Shown here piece after piece: positions 8,018-18,297 of a stretch of 64,000 bases of DNA (position 1 is its first letter; each line of letters starts with the position of its first letter). The position numbers and the translations under genes were made by a program. The stretch comes from Cereibacter ovatus (GTDB lineage: Bacteria; Pseudomonadota; Alphaproteobacteria; Rhodobacterales; Rhodobacteraceae), in assembly GCF_900207575.1 (NCBI RefSeq), contig NZ_OAOQ01000009.1, positions 57,558 to 121,557 of the forward strand. The letters run 5' to 3'. The notes under the pieces were generated by a model. It was given only the letters and a program-made list of their open reading frames with translations, searched no databases and was not told the origin of the DNA.

Positions 8018-9153
8018 CTCAACCTGTGGACATGGGCGCTTTGCACCAGACCGAAGGCCGCCATCAGCACCAGAAGCGCCGATCCGCCATAGCTGACCAG
8101 CGGCAGGGGCACCCCCACCACCGGCGCCATGCCCATGACCATCGAAAGGTTCACCGCGATGTAATAGAAGAAGTTGGCCGCGATCCCCAGGATCAGCAGC
8201 GACGAAAAGCGGTCCCGGTTCTGCAACGCCGAGGCGACGCAGAACGCGATCAACAGCGCATAAAGCGCCAGAAGCGAGAAGGCGCCGACAAAGCCGAACT
8301 CTTCGGCCAGAGTGGTGAAGATGAAGTCGGTGTGCTTTTCCGGCAGAAAATTCAGCCGGCTTTGCGTGCCCTGCATGAAGCCTTTGCCGGTCCAGCCGCC
8401 CGACCCCAGCGCGATCTTGGCCTGAATGATGTTGTAGCCCGCCCCCAGCGGATCGGCGGTCGGGTCAAGAAAGGTGTCGATCCGGCGATACTGGTAGTCA
8501 TGAAGGAACTGCCACGGGGTGCCGCGCAGAGTGAACACCGATACCACCGCGCCGACCCCCAGCGCCGCGACCACCGCGAAATACCACAGGCTGACGCCGG
8601 CCAGAAACATCACCGTCGCCCCCACCATCAACAGCAGAAGCGAGGTGCCAAGGTTCGGCTGCATGATGACCAGTGCCGTCGGCAGCACGATCATCACCAC
8701 CGGGATCAGCACCCACAGCGGCCGCGAGACCTTCCTGGGGTCCAGCCAGTCGTAATAGGTGGCCAGCATCATCACCAGCGTGACCTTGGCCAGCTCTGAC
8801 GGTTGAAGCACCAGCGGGCCGATGGCGATCCAGCGTTGCGCGCCCATGCCGACATGGCCGAAGAACTCGACCACCAGCAGCAGAACCAGCGACATCAGAT
8901 AAGCCAGCCCCGAGACATTGCGCCAGAACCAGATCGGCACGAAGGCGATGACCAGCATCATCACGAAGCCCAGTGCGAACCGCTTCATCTGCGGCCCGGC
9001 CCAGGTGTCCAGATCGCCGCCGGCGACGGAATACAGCATCAGCCACCCGACCGAGGCCACCGCCGTCACCAGCAGCACCAGCGCCCAGTTCAGGTGCAAG
9101 ACCTTTGCCAGCCCTGTCGGCGCCGATTTCACGCGGTATTCAAGAAAGCTCAT
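8014..9153 (-). CDS. rodA: rod-shape peptidoglycan glycosyltransferase RodA
   Basis: A 379-residue SEDS-family membrane protein with about ten transmembrane segments. RodA polymerises lipid II glycan strands for lateral wall growth and pairs with the transpeptidase PBP2. Diagnostic stretches are GPLVLQPSELAKV, the large periplasmic loop ending in PEKHTDFIFTTLAEEFGF, and the terminal PLVSYGGSALL. GAGG precedes the ATG. It follows mrdA by seven bases. Confidence 0.96.
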   Translation of the reverse strand: MSFLEYRVKSAPTGLAKVLHLNWALVLLVTAVASVGWLMLYSVAGGDLDTWAGPQMKRFALGFVMMLVIAFVPIWFWRNVSGLAYLMSLVLLLVVEFFGHVGMGAQRWIAIGPLVLQPSELAKVTLVMMLATYYDWLDPRKVSRPLWVLIPVVMIVLPTALVIMQPNLGTSLLLLMVGATVMFLAGVSLWYFAVVAALGVGAVVSVFTLRGTPWQFLHDYQYRRIDTFLDPTADPLGAGYNIIQAKIALGSGGWTGKGFMQGTQSRLNFLPEKHTDFIFTTLAEEFGFVGAFSLLALYALLIAFCVASALQNRDRFSSLLILGIAANFFYYIAVNLSMVMGMAPVVGVPLPLVSYGGSALLVLMAAFGLVQSAHVHRLR

Positions 9154-9160
9154 GCCAGCC

Positions 9161-11107
9161 TCAGGCCCGCGACCGGGCGGTGACTTCGGGTTCGATCCGC
9201 CGCAGCGGCAGCGCGTTCAGGAAGGTCTCGATCCGGCCGCGCTGGCTTTTGGGATAGGCGCTCAGCGGTGGCAGCGGACCCGGCGTCAGGCAGCGCAGCG
9301 CCACGTCGCGCACGATCGGCCCCGCCACCGAGGAACCGCCGCCGCCATGCTCGACCACCACCGCCACCGCGACCTTCGGCGCCTCAAAGGGCGCAAAGCC
9401 CACGAAAAGCGCATGATCGCGCCGGTTCCACGGCAGTTGGTCGTTCGAGATCACGCCCCGCGCGCGTTCCGCCGCCGAAATGTTGCGCACCTGACTGGTG
9501 CCCGATTTGCCCGCCAGCACCATCGCCGGATCGGCCACCCGGTTGGAATAGCCGGTGCCGCGGCGGTCGTTCATCACCGAATGCATCCCCTGCCGCACCG
9601 CCCTGAGCAGCGCGCCGTCGATGCCCAGCGGCGGCGCCTCTGACACCGGCAGTTCCTGATCGCCGATCGAGCGCACAAGCCGCGGCAGGATCGCGCGGCC
9701 GCTGGCGATCCGCGCCGTCATCACCGCCAGTTGCAGCGGCGAGGCCAGCACATAGCCCTGACCGATCGAGGCGTTGATCGTGTCACCGATCCGCCATTCC
9801 TGATCGTAACGCAGCCGCTTCCACGCCTTGTCGGGCATGACGCCTTCGGTGATGGCCGACATCGGCAGGTCGTGGCGCATCCCCAGACCCAGCCTGCGCC
9901 CCATCTCGGCAATCTTGTCGATGCCGACGCGCTGGGCGATGTCGTAGTAATAGACGTCACAGCTTTCCGACAATGATCGCGCCAGCGATACCGCCCCGTG
10001 ACCGCCGCGCTTCCAGCAGTGAAAGCGCCGCCCGCCGGTCTCGTAATGGCCGGGGCAATAGACCGAGGTATCGGCATTGATGACCCCGGCCTCAAGCGCG
10101 GCCAGCGCCGTGACCATCTTGAAGGTCGAGCCGGGCGGATAGGCGCCCTGCACCGCCTTGTTGGCCAGCGGGCGGTGATCGTCCTCGGTCAGGATGGCAT
10201 AATCCTTGTAGGAAATGCCGCGCACGAACAGGTTCGGATCGAACGAGGGCGAGGAACAGATCGCCAGAACATCGCCGTTGGTCACGTCGATGGCCACCGC
10301 GGCGGCACTTTCGCTGCCCAGCCGCGCCTGCACGAAATCCTGGATCTCGGCATCGATGGTCAGGCGGATGTCGTCGCCGGCATCGCCTTCGACGCGGTCG
10401 ATCTCGCGCATCATGCGGCCATAGGCATTGACCTCGATGCGTTTGGTGCCGGCGCGGCCGCGCAGGCGGTCCTCCATCCAGGTCTCGACGCCGATCTTGC
10501 CGATCTGGAATTCGGGGATCTTCAGCAGCGGGTCGGGATAGTCCAGCTTGGCCAGATCGTTTTCGCTGACCGGACCCACATAGCCCACGACATGGGCGAA
10601 ATCGGTGTCCAGCGGATAGGCGCGCGACAGGCCGACCTCTGGTGTGACGCCGGGAAGCGAGGGCGCGTTGATCGCGACCTTCGACAGATCCTCCCACGCC
10701 ATCCGGTCGGCCACGATCACCGGCACAAAGGGGCTGTGGCGACGCACTTCGGTCAGGGTGCGCTCGATCGCTTCGGGGGGAAGCGGGATCACCTCGGCCA
10801 GACGTTTCAGCACCTCCTCGACATCGCCGGCATCCTCGCGGGTGATGACGACGCGGTAGTTCTGTTCGTTTCCGGCGATCAGGCGACCGTTGCGGTCGAA
10901 GATCTGGCCGCGGTTCGGCGGGATCAGCCGGATGCTGATCCGGTTCTCTTCGGCCAGCAGCTTGAACTGGTCGGCCTGATCCACCGCCAGATAGCGCATC
11001 CGCCCCGCCAGAACGGCAAACATCGCCGCCACCCCGCCGCCCAGCAGCAGCGCCCGGCGGTTCACCTTGCGCGCACTGTCCTCGGTATCGCGTGCCGAGC
11101 GTCTCAC
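9161..11107 (-). CDS. mrdA: penicillin-binding protein 2 (elongasome transpeptidase)
   Basis: A 648-residue class B penicillin-binding protein that crosslinks peptidoglycan during elongation. There is one N-terminal membrane anchor (about residues 18-38), a dimerisation domain with NRGQIFDRNGRLIAGN, and a transpeptidase domain with the active-site GSTFKM (SxxK), SESCD (SxN-like) and KSGTSQ motifs. The start is GTG at 11107, which overlaps the mreD stop as GTGA; this fits homologues beginning just before RRSARDTED. The upstream in-frame GTG at 11401 would overlap all of mreD's end and is rejected. Confidence 0.95.
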   Translation of the reverse strand: MRRSARDTEDSARKVNRRALLLGGGVAAMFAVLAGRMRYLAVDQADQFKLLAEENRISIRLIPPNRGQIFDRNGRLIAGNEQNYRVVITREDAGDVEEVLKRLAEVIPLPPEAIERTLTEVRRHSPFVPVIVADRMAWEDLSKVAINAPSLPGVTPEVGLSRAYPLDTDFAHVVGYVGPVSENDLAKLDYPDPLLKIPEFQIGKIGVETWMEDRLRGRAGTKRIEVNAYGRMMREIDRVEGDAGDDIRLTIDAEIQDFVQARLGSESAAAVAIDVTNGDVLAICSSPSFDPNLFVRGISYKDYAILTEDDHRPLANKAVQGAYPPGSTFKMVTALAALEAGVINADTSVYCPGHYETGGRRFHCWKRGGHGAVSLARSLSESCDVYYYDIAQRVGIDKIAEMGRRLGLGMRHDLPMSAITEGVMPDKAWKRLRYDQEWRIGDTINASIGQGYVLASPLQLAVMTARIASGRAILPRLVRSIGDQELPVSEAPPLGIDGALLRAVRQGMHSVMNDRRGTGYSNRVADPAMVLAGKSGTSQVRNISAAERARGVISNDQLPWNRRDHALFVGFAPFEAPKVAVAVVVEHGGGGSSVAGPIVRDVALRCLTPGPLPPLSAYPKSQRGRIETFLNALPLRRIEPEVTARSRA

Positions 11108-11643
11108 ATCCGTCTCCCGAAGGCATCCAGTTCGCCCATCGCGGGCTTGCGCAGGCCAAGCACCAGCCGGCAGAATCCAACCGCGAAAGGATAGCAGAGG
11201 ATCGAGGCCCCGGTCTGGATCAGCGCCTCGCCCAGTGCCGGTTGCGGCAGGAAGGCCAGCGCGCCCATCATCCGCTCGGCCAGCCGCAGCCCCAGCATCA
11301 GCCCCGCCGCCAGCAGCCATTCCACAGGAAAGCCCAGCTCGCGGGTCAGTGCAGCGCGCGAGCGCAGGAATTCCGTCGCCATCAGCACCAGCGCCGCCCA
11401 CAGGCCCGGCGGCCGCATCAGCAACAGATCCTCGGCCAGAACCACCAGCGCCAGCAGGGGCGCGGGCAGGTAGTCAGGTCGCCGGATCACCCAGGCCAGC
11501 GTCAGGCACAGCAGAAGATCCGGCCCCGGCCATGCCCCGGCATCGATCCCCAGCGGCAACAGACGCACCATGAAGATCAGCGCGGCGATCCCGGCGAAAG
11601 CCGAAGGGTAAAGCCACGCGCGCCGTCGCACCCCCTCAGCCAT
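11104..11643 (-). CDS. mreD: rod-shape-determining protein MreD
   Basis: A 179-residue integral membrane protein with five or six hydrophobic segments, the MreD member of the elongasome. Sequence conservation in this family is low, so the call relies on size, topology and position between mreC and mrdA. The start ATG at 11643 overlaps the mreC end by eight bases. Longer frames upstream would run into mreC. Confidence 0.9.
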   Translation of the reverse strand: MAEGVRRRAWLYPSAFAGIAALIFMVRLLPLGIDAGAWPGPDLLLCLTLAWVIRRPDYLPAPLLALVVLAEDLLLMRPPGLWAALVLMATEFLRSRAALTRELGFPVEWLLAAGLMLGLRLAERMMGALAFLPQPALGEALIQTGASILCYPFAVGFCRLVLGLRKPAMGELDAFGRRM

Positions 11644-12535
11644 CGGCGCCCTCGGGGGCGGGGTCTGCGGGAACGGGCGGGGCGGCGACAATCCCGCCCG
11701 GATCGGTGATCGGCTGAAGTTCGTGGCTGCGCAGCACGCGCAGGAATTCAAGTCGGCCATAGTCGGCGGCCAGCCGCACCCGCAGGCGACGGTCGGGGCC
11801 CTGCGCCACCTGGCCCACCAGCAGATCGGCCGGGAACACCCCGCCATCGCCCGAGGTCACCACCCGGTCGCCGGGCCGCACCAGATCGGGCTTGTCCAGA
11901 AACTCCAGCGGGGGGCTGGGCGAGTTGTCGCCCGTCAGCAGCGCCCGCTGCCCCGAGGGCTGCACCGTCACCGGGATGCGGCTGTTGGAATCGGTGAGCA
12001 GGATCACCCGGCTTGTGGTCCTTCCCACGCCCGAGATCCGCCCCACCAGCCCGATCCCGTCCATCGTGGCCCAGCCGTCGCGGATGCCATCCCTTGCGCC
12101 CACGTTCAGCAGCACCGATTGCCGGAACGGCGAGCCCGAATCCGCCAGCACCACCCCCGTGACATGCGTCAGTTTCGGGTCAAGCCGCACCTGATTCAGA
12201 TCCAGCAGCCGGGCGTTCTTCTGTTCCAGTTGCAGCGCGGCTTCCTTCCACGCTTTCATCTGTTGAAGTTCGCGCCGAAGCTCTTGATTCTGCTCGTATA
12301 TCCTGGTGTAGGACTGAAAGTCGTCGACCATGCCCGCCATGCGCGTCATCGGCGCCATCATCCAGTCGAACGAGGGCACCACCCGGTCGATCAGGGCCGC
12401 GCGGAAGCGTTCGACCCGCGGGCTGTCGATCCGCCACAACAAAAAGATGCCCAGCAGCAACAGCACCAGCCCGCCCACAAGGATGCGGCGCAGCGGACGG
12501 GTGAAATCCTCCGGTCTGGTCCGGTCTCTGGCCAC
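11636..12535 (-). CDS. mreC: rod-shape-determining protein MreC
   Basis: A 299-residue bitopic protein: one membrane segment (about residues 18-34), a coiled coil (about 70-105) and periplasmic beta domains with the family stretches VLLNVGARDGIRDGWATMDGIGLVGRI and VILLTDSNSRIPV. It links the MreB filaments to PBP2 and RodA. The C-terminus is Pro/Ala-rich. It lies 33 bases after mreB. Confidence 0.95.
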   Translation of the reverse strand: MARDRTRPEDFTRPLRRILVGGLVLLLLGIFLLWRIDSPRVERFRAALIDRVVPSFDWMMAPMTRMAGMVDDFQSYTRIYEQNQELRRELQQMKAWKEAALQLEQKNARLLDLNQVRLDPKLTHVTGVVLADSGSPFRQSVLLNVGARDGIRDGWATMDGIGLVGRISGVGRTTSRVILLTDSNSRIPVTVQPSGQRALLTGDNSPSPPLEFLDKPDLVRPGDRVVTSGDGGVFPADLLVGQVAQGPDRRLRVRLAADYGRLEFLRVLRSHELQPITDPGGIVAAPPVPADPAPEGADG

Positions 12536-12568
12536 GGGTGCCTCTCGTCACAAGCCGACGGGGTGCCG

Positions 12569-13952
<1,384 letters not shown>

Positions 13953-14912
13953 TTGCCCGCCCTTGCCGACCGCCCGCCGCTTCGCAACCTCTCGCTTGAC
14001 GGCTTCAAGATCGTGATGGCCGCCATGGTGATCGGGCTTCATGCAGGCTTTCTGCGTGACGTCGACCCCACCGCGGCCAGCTACTTCACGAACTGCCTGT
14101 TTCGCATTGCGGTGCCTACGTTTTTCGTCATCAACGGCTATTATCTGGAACGGCAGCTTGATGGTGGCACGCTGCGCTGGGCCGGGCGTATGGCGCTGTT
14201 GTATGCGGTCTGGATGGCGCTTTATGCGCCGCTCTGGTGGCCGGGGGCGCTGCATTCGCAGGCGTTCCGGACCGAGATCGCGCTGTTTGGCTTTTACCAC
14301 CTCTGGTATCTGCTGGCGCTGCTGCTGGCTGGTCTGATGGTTGCCGCGTTGCGACGGGGGGGCGGCAGTTCACGCCGGCTGGCCGTGCTGGGGGGCGTGA
14401 CCTTCCTTGGCGGTGTGGCGATCCAGTATGCCGGCAATTTCCACCTTGTCCCGCATGAGGGGGTGGATGGGCTGCTCAATTCGGTTCACACCTACCGCAA
14501 CTTCCTGCTGATGGGCTTTCCCTTCGTGGTGATGGGCGTTCTTGTTGCCCGGCACGAGGATCGGCTGCCGCGGCGGCCCTTGCCTTGGGCCATCGCCGCG
14601 CTGGCGCTTTTGACGCTGGAGTGGGCGGTGAACTATGCCGTGAACGCGCAGAACTCGGTGTTCGAGGTCTATCTGTCGCTGGTCCTGCTGTGTCCGCTGC
14701 TGTTTCTGGCGGTCAGGAACTGGCGGGTGATGGGGCGAAGCCGCACCATCGGGCTGTTCGCGACGGCGGTGTATCTGCTGCATGTCTGGGTGTTGCACTT
14801 CACCTATGACGTCGAGATGGGCGATACGCTGCGGACGGTGATCGGGCTTGTGGTGACGGCGGCGCTGGCGCCGTTGGTGGTTCTTGCCAACCGTCGGCTG
14901 CCGTTGCTGTGA
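13953..14912 (+). CDS. acyltransferase family 3 membrane protein
   Basis: A 319-residue membrane protein of the acyltransferase-3 (OafA/NodX-like) family, which transfers acetyl or other acyl groups to extracellular glycans. It opens with the family pattern NLSLDGFKIVMAAMVIGLHAGF (the catalytic His is the H of GLHAG) followed by the FRIAVPTFFVINGYY segment, and has about ten hydrophobic segments. The start is TTG at 13953 with ACAGGA seven bases upstream; no ATG is suitably placed. Its last codons are part of an imperfect local duplication. Confidence 0.88.
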   Translation: MPALADRPPLRNLSLDGFKIVMAAMVIGLHAGFLRDVDPTAASYFTNCLFRIAVPTFFVINGYYLERQLDGGTLRWAGRMALLYAVWMALYAPLWWPGALHSQAFRTEIALFGFYHLWYLLALLLAGLMVAALRRGGGSSRRLAVLGGVTFLGGVAIQYAGNFHLVPHEGVDGLLNSVHTYRNFLLMGFPFVVMGVLVARHEDRLPRRPLPWAIAALALLTLEWAVNYAVNAQNSVFEVYLSLVLLCPLLFLAVRNWRVMGRSRTIGLFATAVYLLHVWVLHFTYDVEMGDTLRTVIGLVVTAALAPLVVLANRRLPLL

Positions 14913-15018
14913 TCCGCTGCGCGGCAAATCGGGCCAAGCCGCCCGAACCCCGGCAGGGGGCGGGGCTGCTCGTGGTTCTTGTCAGTTGCCGGCTGTCGCT
15001 GTGGTGATCCGCTGACGG
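14879..15018 (+). repeat. imperfect direct duplication of the acyltransferase 3' end
   Basis: The last 45 bases around the acyltransferase stop (14877-14923) recur about 95 bases downstream (14972-15018) with scattered mismatches; both copies run from GTGGTTCTTG to GTGATCCGCTG. This looks like a local duplication that left a second, diverged tail. Confidence 0.6.
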
Positions 15019-15065
15019 GCGGGGCGAAGCTGACGGGCGGGGCGAAGCTGACGGGCGGGGCGAAG
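15012..15065 (+). repeat. three perfect tandem copies of an 18-bp unit
   Basis: CTGACGGGCGGGGCGAAG is repeated three times without interruption. It begins inside the second copy of the neighbouring duplication. The unit length is a multiple of three, but no real gene covers it. It is probably a replication-slippage array. Confidence 0.85.
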
Positions 15066-15173
15066 CACTCCGCACCCCCCCACGCCATGCTGAACCCATA
15101 CAGCGCGTGACAAGAGGCCCGTGCCCGCAACAGCGACGGGGCCAGCCGTTCGACCAGCCCCGTCCGCGCGGGA

Positions 15174-16181
15174 TCACAGTGAACTGGTCGCCGGGGGTGC
15201 GGATTCCTCGGCCGGGGGCAGCAGGATCGGTGCGCCCGCCGCCGCGGGTGGAGTGGGTGCCGGCGCCTCTGCCGTGGGGGCGGCGGCGGGGCTTTCCGGG
15301 GCCGGGGCATCCGGCTCGGGCAGCACGACCGGCGCCGGGGTCTCTGAAGTGTCGGTGCTGGTCGCAGGGGCCGGCGGCGCACCATAGGGCGACAGCATCG
15401 GCAGGTTCGACAGCCCCGAAGGCACGACCACAGCCGCGGCTGCGGGCGCCGCCACAGTCACGGGCTTGGCCTTTTTCGGCGCCGGCGGCGGCAGGGTCAG
15501 CCCGGTCGGCATCTTTCCGTCGCGGGTCATCACGATGACCTTGGCCCCGTCCGGTACCCGTTCATACAGGTCGATCACATCCTGATTGATCATCCGGATG
15601 CAGCCCGACGAGGCACTGCGGCCGATCGATTGCCATTCCGGGGTGCCATGGATGCGGTAGCCATAATCGCGGCCGTTGGTCTCAAGGTAAAGTGCGCGGG
15701 CACCCAGCGGATTGGTCGGGCCGCCCGGCTGGCCCTTTTCCCATTTCACCAGTTCGGGCTTGCGCTCGATCATCTCTTTCGGCGGGGTCCAGGTCGGCCA
15801 GGGCCGCCGGTTGGCGACCACCGCGGTGCCCGACCATTCAAAGCCCGCCTTGCCCACAGCAATGCCATAGCGGATCGCAGTGTTCTTGCCGGTGATGAAG
15901 TAAAGCACCCGCGCCTGCGGGTTGATGATGATCGTGCCGGGCGGCTCGTTGCTGGTATAGGCCACGGTCTGGCGCTGATAGTCGAGCGGCACCTTTTCCA
16001 CCGGGACGGCAGGCACCGTGAAGGCGCCGTCGGGCCGGGCCCCATAGACGCCCTGCATCAGTTGCAGCTTCGGCGCCGGTTCCTCGACCTTGCCGTTCAC
16101 CACCGCGTTCTCGGGGACGCAGGCCCCCAGCAGTCCGGTCACCACTGCGGCAACCGCGAAATTCCGTCCGATCCGAATCAT
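15174..16181 (-). CDS. L,D-transpeptidase lipoprotein (YkuD domain)
   Basis: A 335-residue lipoprotein with a LLGAC lipobox at about residues 16-20. Its YkuD catalytic domain (about 65-215) has the His of YRIHGTPEWQSIG and the active-site Cys in SASSGCIRM. Such enzymes make 3-3 crosslinks in peptidoglycan or anchor proteins to it. The C-terminal ~110 residues are Pro/Ala-rich and low-complexity, a likely wall-spanning tail. The start at ATG 16181 gives a proper lipoprotein signal; the longer frame to 16262 does not. Confidence 0.92.
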   Translation of the reverse strand: MIRIGRNFAVAAVVTGLLGACVPENAVVNGKVEEPAPKLQLMQGVYGARPDGAFTVPAVPVEKVPLDYQRQTVAYTSNEPPGTIIINPQARVLYFITGKNTAIRYGIAVGKAGFEWSGTAVVANRRPWPTWTPPKEMIERKPELVKWEKGQPGGPTNPLGARALYLETNGRDYGYRIHGTPEWQSIGRSASSGCIRMINQDVIDLYERVPDGAKVIVMTRDGKMPTGLTLPPPAPKKAKPVTVAAPAAAAVVVPSGLSNLPMLSPYGAPPAPATSTDTSETPAPVVLPEPDAPAPESPAAAPTAEAPAPTPPAAAGAPILLPPAEESAPPATSSL

Positions 16182-16360
16182 TCTGCGCGTCCTGCCCCTG
16201 CCGGCCCATTTGGCCAGACCTGTATGGCAGCAGAAGGTAAACCACACCGCAGCCGTGGTCAAAGCCCGACATGCAGTCGCAGAAAAAGTGAAACATCGGC
16301 CAGAGTATGCCGCTTTGGCGGGCGGGGCAGGTGCGACCGTGCCCTTGTCCGCGGCAGCGC

Positions 16361-16391
16361 CGCCGTCGGGGGCTCGATGCCCCCGACGGCG
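16361..16391. terminator. strong hairpin downstream of kynU
   Basis: A perfect 13-base stem (CGCCGTCGGGGGC and its complement) with a five-base loop, 20 bases after the kynU stop in the direction of transcription. There is no T-run, so it may rely on Rho or simply protect the mRNA end. Confidence 0.55.
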
Positions 16392-16410
16392 GCTCCTTCG
16401 CCCCGGCCTG

Positions 16411-17601
16411 TCAGGTGACGGCCGCGCGGGTGCGGTATTCGTCGCGGTCCCAAAGCCGTCCGGCCATCACCTCGGCCAGAATCTCGGCTGCGCGCCTCAC
16501 TTCGGCCTCGCCGATATAAAGCGGGGTAAAGCCGAAGCGCAGGATGTCGGGGGCGCGGAAATCCCCGATCACGCCGCGGGCGATCAGCGCCTGCATGATC
16601 GGATAGCCCTCGGCATGGCGGAAGCTGACCTGCGAGCCGCGCCGGGCGTGTTCGCGCGGGGTGGCAAGACGCAGATCCGGGCAGGTCGCCTCGACCTCGG
16701 CGATGAACAGGTCGGTCAGTTCCAGCGACCGCGCCCGCAGGTCGGCCATTTCGATCCCGTCCCAGACATCCAGCGCCGCATCCAGCGCCGCCATCTGGAT
16801 CACCGGGGGCGTGCCGACCCGCATCCGCTCGATCCCCGGGCCGGGACGATAGGCCAGATCGAAGGCAAAGGGCGCCTCGTGGCCCAGCCATCCCGACAGC
16901 GCCGGCACCGCCCGTTCGCCATGCCGGGGGGCCACATAGATGAAGGCTGGCCCCCCGGGCCCCGAGTTCAGGTATTTATAGGTGCAGCCCACCGCGAAAT
17001 CGGCGCCATCTTCGGCCAGCGCGACGGGCAGGGCGCCTGCCGAATGGGCCAGATCCCAGATCGCCAGCGCGCCGGCCGCATGGGCTTTTGCGGTGATCGC
17101 CGCCATGTCATGCCGGCGCCCGGTGCGATAGTCGACCTCGGTCACCATCACCGCGGCCACGGTGTCGTCGATCGCGCCTTCGACCTCTTCGGGGGCGACA
17201 AGGCGCAACTCGTGGTCGCCCAGCATCCGGCAAAGCCCTTCGGCCATATAGAGATCCGAGGGGAAATTGCCCCTGTCCGACAGGATCACCCGTCGGTCGG
17301 GCCGCATTTCGCAGGCCGCGGCCAGCGCCTGAAACACCTTGATCGACAAGGTGTCACCCAGCACCACCGATCCCGGTTCGGCGCCCACCAGCCGGCCGAT
17401 CCGGTCGCCCAGACGGCGCGGCATCTGCATCCAGCCGGCTCGGTTCCAGCCGGTGATCAGCATTCGGCCCCATTCGTCGCGCACACAGGAGGCCACCCGG
17501 TCCGCTGCCGCCCGGGGCAGTGGACCCAGCGAATTGCCGTCAAGATAGATCATGCCTTCGGGCAGATCGAACATCGCCCGCGTCGCTTCGAAATCGGTCA
17601 T
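16411..17601 (-). CDS. kynU: kynureninase
   Basis: A 396-residue PLP enzyme that cleaves kynurenine to anthranilate and alanine in tryptophan catabolism. Characteristic stretches are YLDGNSLGPLP at the N-terminus, the PLP-binding DLAHSAGALPVAL aspartate region, the lysine in FAVGCTYKYLNSGPGGPAF and the C-terminal PDILRFGFTPLYIG. The start at ATG 17601 has GAGGGT just upstream; a much longer frame upstream has no support. No other kynurenine-pathway gene is visible nearby. Confidence 0.95.
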   Translation of the reverse strand: MTDFEATRAMFDLPEGMIYLDGNSLGPLPRAAADRVASCVRDEWGRMLITGWNRAGWMQMPRRLGDRIGRLVGAEPGSVVLGDTLSIKVFQALAAACEMRPDRRVILSDRGNFPSDLYMAEGLCRMLGDHELRLVAPEEVEGAIDDTVAAVMVTEVDYRTGRRHDMAAITAKAHAAGALAIWDLAHSAGALPVALAEDGADFAVGCTYKYLNSGPGGPAFIYVAPRHGERAVPALSGWLGHEAPFAFDLAYRPGPGIERMRVGTPPVIQMAALDAALDVWDGIEMADLRARSLELTDLFIAEVEATCPDLRLATPREHARRGSQVSFRHAEGYPIMQALIARGVIGDFRAPDILRFGFTPLYIGEAEVRRAAEILAEVMAGRLWDRDEYRTRAAVT

Positions 17602-17718
17602 CGCACCCTCTGTCCGCCTTTGCGCAGGTAGCGGCAAAAGGCGCAGGGCTGCAAGCGCGCCGGGGGCTTTCGGCGCGGCCCGGCGCATGGCAAGAGGGGG
17701 CGAACCGAAGGAGGCCGA

Positions 17719-18162
17719 ATGAAACATCTCGACCTGCCGCCGATGTGGCTGTTTCTCTTTGTGATCGCCGCGCTGGCACTGGACCGGCTGTTGCCCTTCG
17801 GCCTGTTCGGCGTTCCGGGCGATGTGGCGGGGGTGGCGCTTGGCCTGCTGGGGCTGGGGCTGTCGGCATTGGCCGCGCGGCGGATGCGGGCAAGGAGCAC
17901 CCCGGTCATGCCGCACCGAGAGGCTTCCGCGCTGGTCACCGACGGCCTCTTCCGCCTCAGCCGCAACCCGATCTATCTGGCCAATGTGCTGATCCTGCTG
18001 GCGGTGCTTTTGTGGATCGACGCGCCGCTGGGCCTGCCGCTGGTTCCGGCCTTCATGTGGGTGCTGACGCGCCGCTTCATCGAGCCCGAAGAGACCCGGC
18101 TGCGGCGCCTGTTCGGCGAGGGGTTCGACCGCTGGGCGGCCCGCACGCGGCGCTGGATCTGA
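17719..18162 (+). CDS. isoprenylcysteine carboxylmethyltransferase-family membrane methyltransferase
   Basis: A 147-residue protein with three or four hydrophobic segments. The C-terminal signature is LVTDGLFRLSRNPIYLANVL (71-90), with RFIEPEETRLRRLFGEGFDRWAARTRRW at the end, as in the ICMT/PEMT family of membrane methyltransferases. The natural acceptor is unknown in bacteria of this type. It has GGAGG about seven bases before the ATG and is divergent from kynU. Confidence 0.85.
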   Translation: MKHLDLPPMWLFLFVIAALALDRLLPFGLFGVPGDVAGVALGLLGLGLSALAARRMRARSTPVMPHREASALVTDGLFRLSRNPIYLANVLILLAVLLWIDAPLGLPLVPAFMWVLTRRFIEPEETRLRRLFGEGFDRWAARTRRWI

Positions 18163-18297
18163 CGCCGCGGCATCGCGCCATCTGGATCAAACGGGCAATT
18201 TGCTGCAAGGCAGCAACCGCCTTGTGCAACTTTCTTGCGCAATGTAAACAGGCGGGCCGGCAAAAGGCCGCCGGGACCGCGAAAGGGGGAGAGACTG

